Shown piece after piece: positions 5,829 through 8,147 of a DNA stretch of 8,147 nt. The notes under the pieces were generated by a model. It did not search any database. It saw only the letters and a program-made list of their open reading frames with translations, and was not told the DNA's origin. Source of the DNA: Paracoccaceae bacterium (GTDB lineage Bacteria; Pseudomonadota; Alphaproteobacteria; Rhodobacterales; Rhodobacteraceae). The position numbers were made by a program, and so were the translations under genes. Every line of letters begins with the position of its first letter. The first letter of the stretch is position 1. The stretch lies in NCBI GenBank assembly GCA_029881635.1, contig JAOUMG010000063.1, positions 1 through 8,147 of the forward strand, written 5' to 3'.

Positions 5829-6749
5829 ATGATCAGAAAAGTTTTCTTTCTGGTCGATGGCCGAAAAATCGAAGCACAATCGATCTATCTTGCCACGAGC
5901 CTCGCCCGGTTTTTACCCGACGGCTGGACTGCGACGGCAATTGTCCGGTCGGACTATCGGGGGCAGGTCGACCCGCTGACGCTCGAAATTCTGAAGACTT
6001 GCAACATCAGCATCACCGAGCTTGCCTGCCAGCCCGACGGGCATTTGCCCTGGTCGCAGCCCTATCCGATTGGAAACAAGATTCTTGCCGCAGCCCAAAT
6101 GCCCGCCTCCGGCAGCTTCCTGTTTCTGGATACCGATATGGTCGCGCTGCAACCCCTGGATTTTTCGGCCATGGTGGATCCGAAAAAGATCTATGCCAAT
6201 GTTTCGGATTATGTCTGCAAGATCGACGCGCCGGTACCTGAGCATGTTGAATACTGGCGCCGGTATTATGCCTATCTGGGCGCGGAACTGCCCGAAGAGC
6301 GGGTCCGGCTGAGGGCAGCGCGCAAGCGGATCTATGTGCCCTATTACAACGCCGGGTTCGTGCTGTTTCACAACCTGCCTGCGGCAAAGGGCGGACATTT
6401 CGGCAAGGCGTGGCTGGAAGCTGCCACCCGGTTTGAGGCGGGTTGCGATACGCCGTTTCCAAGGGAAAACATCGATCAGATCACCTTGCCGATCACCGCA
6501 AGGAAATGCCGCGACGGGGTTGTGAATATCGACGACAGTTTCAACTATAATATCATGCGCAGAAATCAGGCTCTGGGCGGCGAAAACATCGTGCATTACC
6601 ACGATGTGGGCCACCTTTACCGCTATTCCCGTCTGGAAGAGGTCATCGCCAACACGGTGGAAATCGTCGGCCGGGAGATGTTCGTGAAATTCGCGCGGGC
6701 GTTTCCGAGGGAAATCCGTATCCGCAAGATCAAGCGGTTTATCAAATAG
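5829..6749 (+). CDS. GT-A-type glycosyltransferase, GT8-like, cytoplasmic face
   Basis: A 306-residue protein beginning MIRKVFFLVDGRKIEAQSIY, with the Rossmann-like first strand of nucleotide-sugar transferases. The metal-binding DxD is FLFLDTDMVAL (97-107, Asp101 and Asp103). Further landmarks are YYNAGFVLFH (172-181), the acceptor-side ENIDQITLP (213-221), DDSFNYN and the late IVHYHDVGHLYRY (254-266), in which the HYH recalls the conserved metal-contacting histidine of GT8-type enzymes. No membrane helix or signal peptide is present; the C-terminus is strongly basic (REIRIRKIKRFIK), which suits peripheral attachment to the inner membrane. It probably transfers a sugar from a nucleotide sugar to a surface glycan or lipid. 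The GGGGA nine bases before the ATG serves as ribosome site. It is the only plus-strand gene here and is convergent with the acyltransferase. Donor and acceptor are unknown. Confidence 0.85.
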   Translation: MIRKVFFLVDGRKIEAQSIYLATSLARFLPDGWTATAIVRSDYRGQVDPLTLEILKTCNISITELACQPDGHLPWSQPYPIGNKILAAAQMPASGSFLFLDTDMVALQPLDFSAMVDPKKIYANVSDYVCKIDAPVPEHVEYWRRYYAYLGAELPEERVRLRAARKRIYVPYYNAGFVLFHNLPAAKGGHFGKAWLEAATRFEAGCDTPFPRENIDQITLPITARKCRDGVVNIDDSFNYNIMRRNQALGGENIVHYHDVGHLYRYSRLEEVIANTVEIVGREMFVKFARAFPREIRIRKIKRFIK

Positions 6750-6971
6750 TGGCGGCGGGTGGAGTCGGGGATATGCGCGATCAGGATGTTATCAAGTCAT
6801 TGAAGATAAATGGTTTAGCCTTTTCTCCTAAGGTGATACTAACCTTTTCACCGAGGAAGCGGCTTGCCGTGCATTCTGGCGATGACTGGAATTCGTGAAG
6901 AGTCAGCCTCGGGGCAGGCATTGGTAAACTAGCGGTGAGTGTCGAAGATTGAGTGCGCCTAAGTACTCCTG
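6750..6971. other. Convergent intergenic region between glycosyltransferase and acyltransferase
   Basis: The 222 bases between two convergent stop codons contain no credible gene. An imperfect direct repeat (AGCCTTTTCTCC at 6817-6828, AACCTTTTCACC at 6841-6852, 10 of 12 identical, 24-bp period) and a weak AAGGT/ACCTT stem followed by TTTT (6830-6848) are the only structures seen. A bidirectional terminator would be expected here but none stands out. Confidence 0.35.
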
Positions 6972-7976
6972 CTATGCGCGTTTGACCTGGAATCGGGTTT
7001 CAATGAATTTGTGGCTTAGAGCTGAAAGAAGTACTGAGGCTGCGACCGTCATCAAAAATGCGGTTCCCGCCGAATAATTTTCTCGTAACGCAACAGTAAT
7101 GGGATAGTGCCACAGGTAAATACCATAGCTAAGTACCCCAAGGCGCCTTACGACAGGCAACCGCAGCGGTTTAGCTACTGCGCCGACACCTACCAAAATA
7201 GAGATAATCACGGCTGCAGTTGCGATTTCTACGAGCGATATCCACAACATCAATGTTAGTTCGGTGACAAATTCTGCCCCACTGAATGCGATGAGGAGGA
7301 TTGAGATGGCGATGAGGAATAGCTGATCTGGCTTTGCAATTTTTTTGAGTGGATTTATTGCAATAATTGCGCCGAGAAACAGCCCGGAAGAATGTGTAAA
7401 TGGGCTGTAGAACCCGAATGCCCAATCAACTTGTGAACCGACATAAATGCGATACCCCGTCACCGTAAGAAAGAAGACTGCGGCGACCATGGCTGCAGTT
7501 TTGCGGTTTGGGACAAAAAAGGCGAGCGCAGCAATCAGCAGGTAGAACTGCATCTCGGTTCCGAGCGTCCAAGCATGCACAAGAAGAACCGGATGTCCGT
7601 GAGAGGCTGTTGTAATGTTGGCGTAAAAAAGCGACCCAGGCAAAATTTCCGGCAGGATCGGCAGTCCCCGCCATAAAATCATTGGGATGAATGCAAAACA
7701 GACCGTTATAAGTAGAGGCCACAGCCTGCGAAGCCTGCGAAGCGTAAACCTGACAAAAGACGCCGGGCTGGATCGCGAGACGCTTGCAAATGCAAGTGAG
7801 GTTGTAAGGTAGCCGCTGAGTACAAAGAACACGTCCACGCCTAGGAAGCCACCAAGGGCACCGGGTATTTGGCAGTGAAACGCGACTACAGCAAGTGCCG
7901 CTATGGCGCGTAGTCCGTCAAGTTCAGGAATGTAGATAAGTGATGGATTTTTAGGAGCTTGGGTGTCGGCGCTCAC
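6972..7976 (-). CDS. Membrane acyltransferase, OafA/YrhL-like (acyltransferase 3 family)
   Basis: An integral inner-membrane O-acyltransferase (334 aa, near the usual length for a single-domain member) that typically adds acetyl or other acyl groups to surface polysaccharide or LPS. Family motifs are present: [19 protein letters not shown] (16-34, catalytic His34), [16 protein letters not shown] (42-57), the basic [10 protein letters not shown] (80-89), [13 protein letters not shown] (134-146, the usual H-W-S-L-E-Q-F-Y block) and [10 protein letters not shown] near the C-terminus. About ten hydrophobic helices follow one another. The start is GTG at 7976, which overlaps the pyrG stop as GTGA and has GGAG eight bases upstream; reading further upstream merely translates pyrG in the wrong frame. 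GC content falls well below the neighbours (23 of 60 bases at 7321-7380), suggesting horizontal acquisition. Confidence 0.92.
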   Translation of the reverse strand: MSADTQAPKNPSLIYIPELDGLRAIAALAVVAFHCQIPGALGGFLGVDVFFVLSGYLTTSLAFASVSRSSPASFVRFTLRRLRRLWPLLITVCFAFIPMILWRGLPILPEILPGSLFYANITTASHGHPVLLVHAWTLGTEMQFYLLIAALAFFVPNRKTAAMVAAVFFLTVTGYRIYVGSQVDWAFGFYSPFTHSSGLFLGAIIAINPLKKIAKPDQLFLIAISILLIAFSGAEFVTELTLMLWISLVEIATAAVIISILVGVGAVAKPLRLPVVRRLGVLSYGIYLWHYPITVALRENYSAGTAFLMTVAASVLLSALSHKFIETRFQVKRA

Positions 7977-8147
7977 ACCAACCGCTCCACCTCTTTCGCC
8001 GCGCGCACGAAATCGGCAAAGAGCGGATGGGGTGCGAAGGGTTTGGATTTCAGTTCGGGGTGGAACTGGACGCCGATGAACCAGGGGTGGTCTTTCCATT
8101 CGACGATCTCGGGCAGTTTGCAGTCAGGGCTCATGCCGGAAAAGATC
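7973..8147 (-). CDS. pyrG: CTP synthase (C-terminal end only, cut by window edge)
   Basis: The final 57 codons and stop are present; the rest lies to the right of the window. The protein reads [15 protein letters not shown], then [24 protein letters not shown], and ends [11 protein letters not shown]. The block GVQFHPE holds the His and Glu of the class I glutamine amidotransferase triad, and the order matches the CTP synthase glutaminase domain (E. coli: [24 protein letters not shown]). The enzyme converts UTP to CTP with ATP and glutamine. The stop codon overlaps the acyltransferase GTG start, placing that gene in the same transcript. The C-terminal 57 residues appear intact and conventional except for a Cys in SPDCK. 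Confidence 0.95.
   Translation of the reverse strand, partial: IFSGMSPDCKLPEIVEWKDHPWFIGVQFHPELKSKPFAPHPLFADFVRAAKEVERLV

Noticed and set aside
5913..6614. Minus-strand open frame of 233 codons
   Set aside because: Antisense to the glycosyltransferase, which has the DTD and HYH motifs in the right order; no motifs seen in the antisense product.
6830..6848. Possible terminator AAGGT-loop-ACCTT followed by T residues
   Set aside because: Only five pairs with few GC pairs and a short T run; too weak to call as a terminator.
6972..8099. Longer acyltransferase starting at 8099
   Set aside because: The extra 41 residues are pyrG read out of frame; the GTGA overlap at 7976 gives the expected N-terminus for the family.
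1..8147. tRNA, rRNA, CRISPR, insertion sequence or phage features
   Set aside because: No repeated spacer array, transposase motif, terminal inverted repeats or tRNA-like cloverleaf was seen by eye on either strand.

Overview
The window looks like a chromosomal segment of an alphaproteobacterium, most likely of the Rhodobacterales (Roseobacter/Rhodobacteraceae group). I judge this from the GC-rich codon use and from the resemblance of the transporter, TerB-like, PhnD-like and CTP synthase proteins to what I remember of that group; no database search was run.

Left two thirds (1-5638). All genes lie on the minus strand, so transcription runs right to left: a 66-residue membrane protein, a TerB-like protein, a PhnD-like ligand-binding protein without a signal peptide, an ABC ATPase, a periplasmic amino-acid-type binding protein, two HisQ/HisM-type permeases and, after a 303-base regulatory gap, the N-terminal part of a PuuA-like glutamine synthetase family enzyme cut by the window edge. 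Several junctions are tight: terB-like/phnD-like and permease/permease each share an ATGA overlap. The ATPase, binding protein and two permeases make a complete polar amino acid/opine/polyamine-type importer. The adjacent PuuA-like ligase suggests that the imported compound is an amine or amino acid that is gamma-glutamylated in the cytoplasm. The substrate cannot be read from the sequence.

Regulatory signals. A perfect 12-bp-arm hairpin sits between the binding-protein gene and the first permease gene, where it could favour expression of the binding protein over the permeases. The gap before the glutamine synthetase-like gene holds a perfect 12-bp palindrome and a 10/12 related site 75 bp away, which look like operators.

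Right third (5829-8147). A plus-strand GT-A-type glycosyltransferase (DTD motif) converges on a minus-strand membrane acyltransferase of the OafA type. The acyltransferase starts inside the stop codon of pyrG (CTP synthase, C-terminal 57 residues only). It is visibly more AT-rich than the rest and looks horizontally acquired. Together the two genes suggest surface glycan synthesis or modification.

There are no rRNA or tRNA genes, CRISPR arrays, transposases or phage genes that I can recognise.
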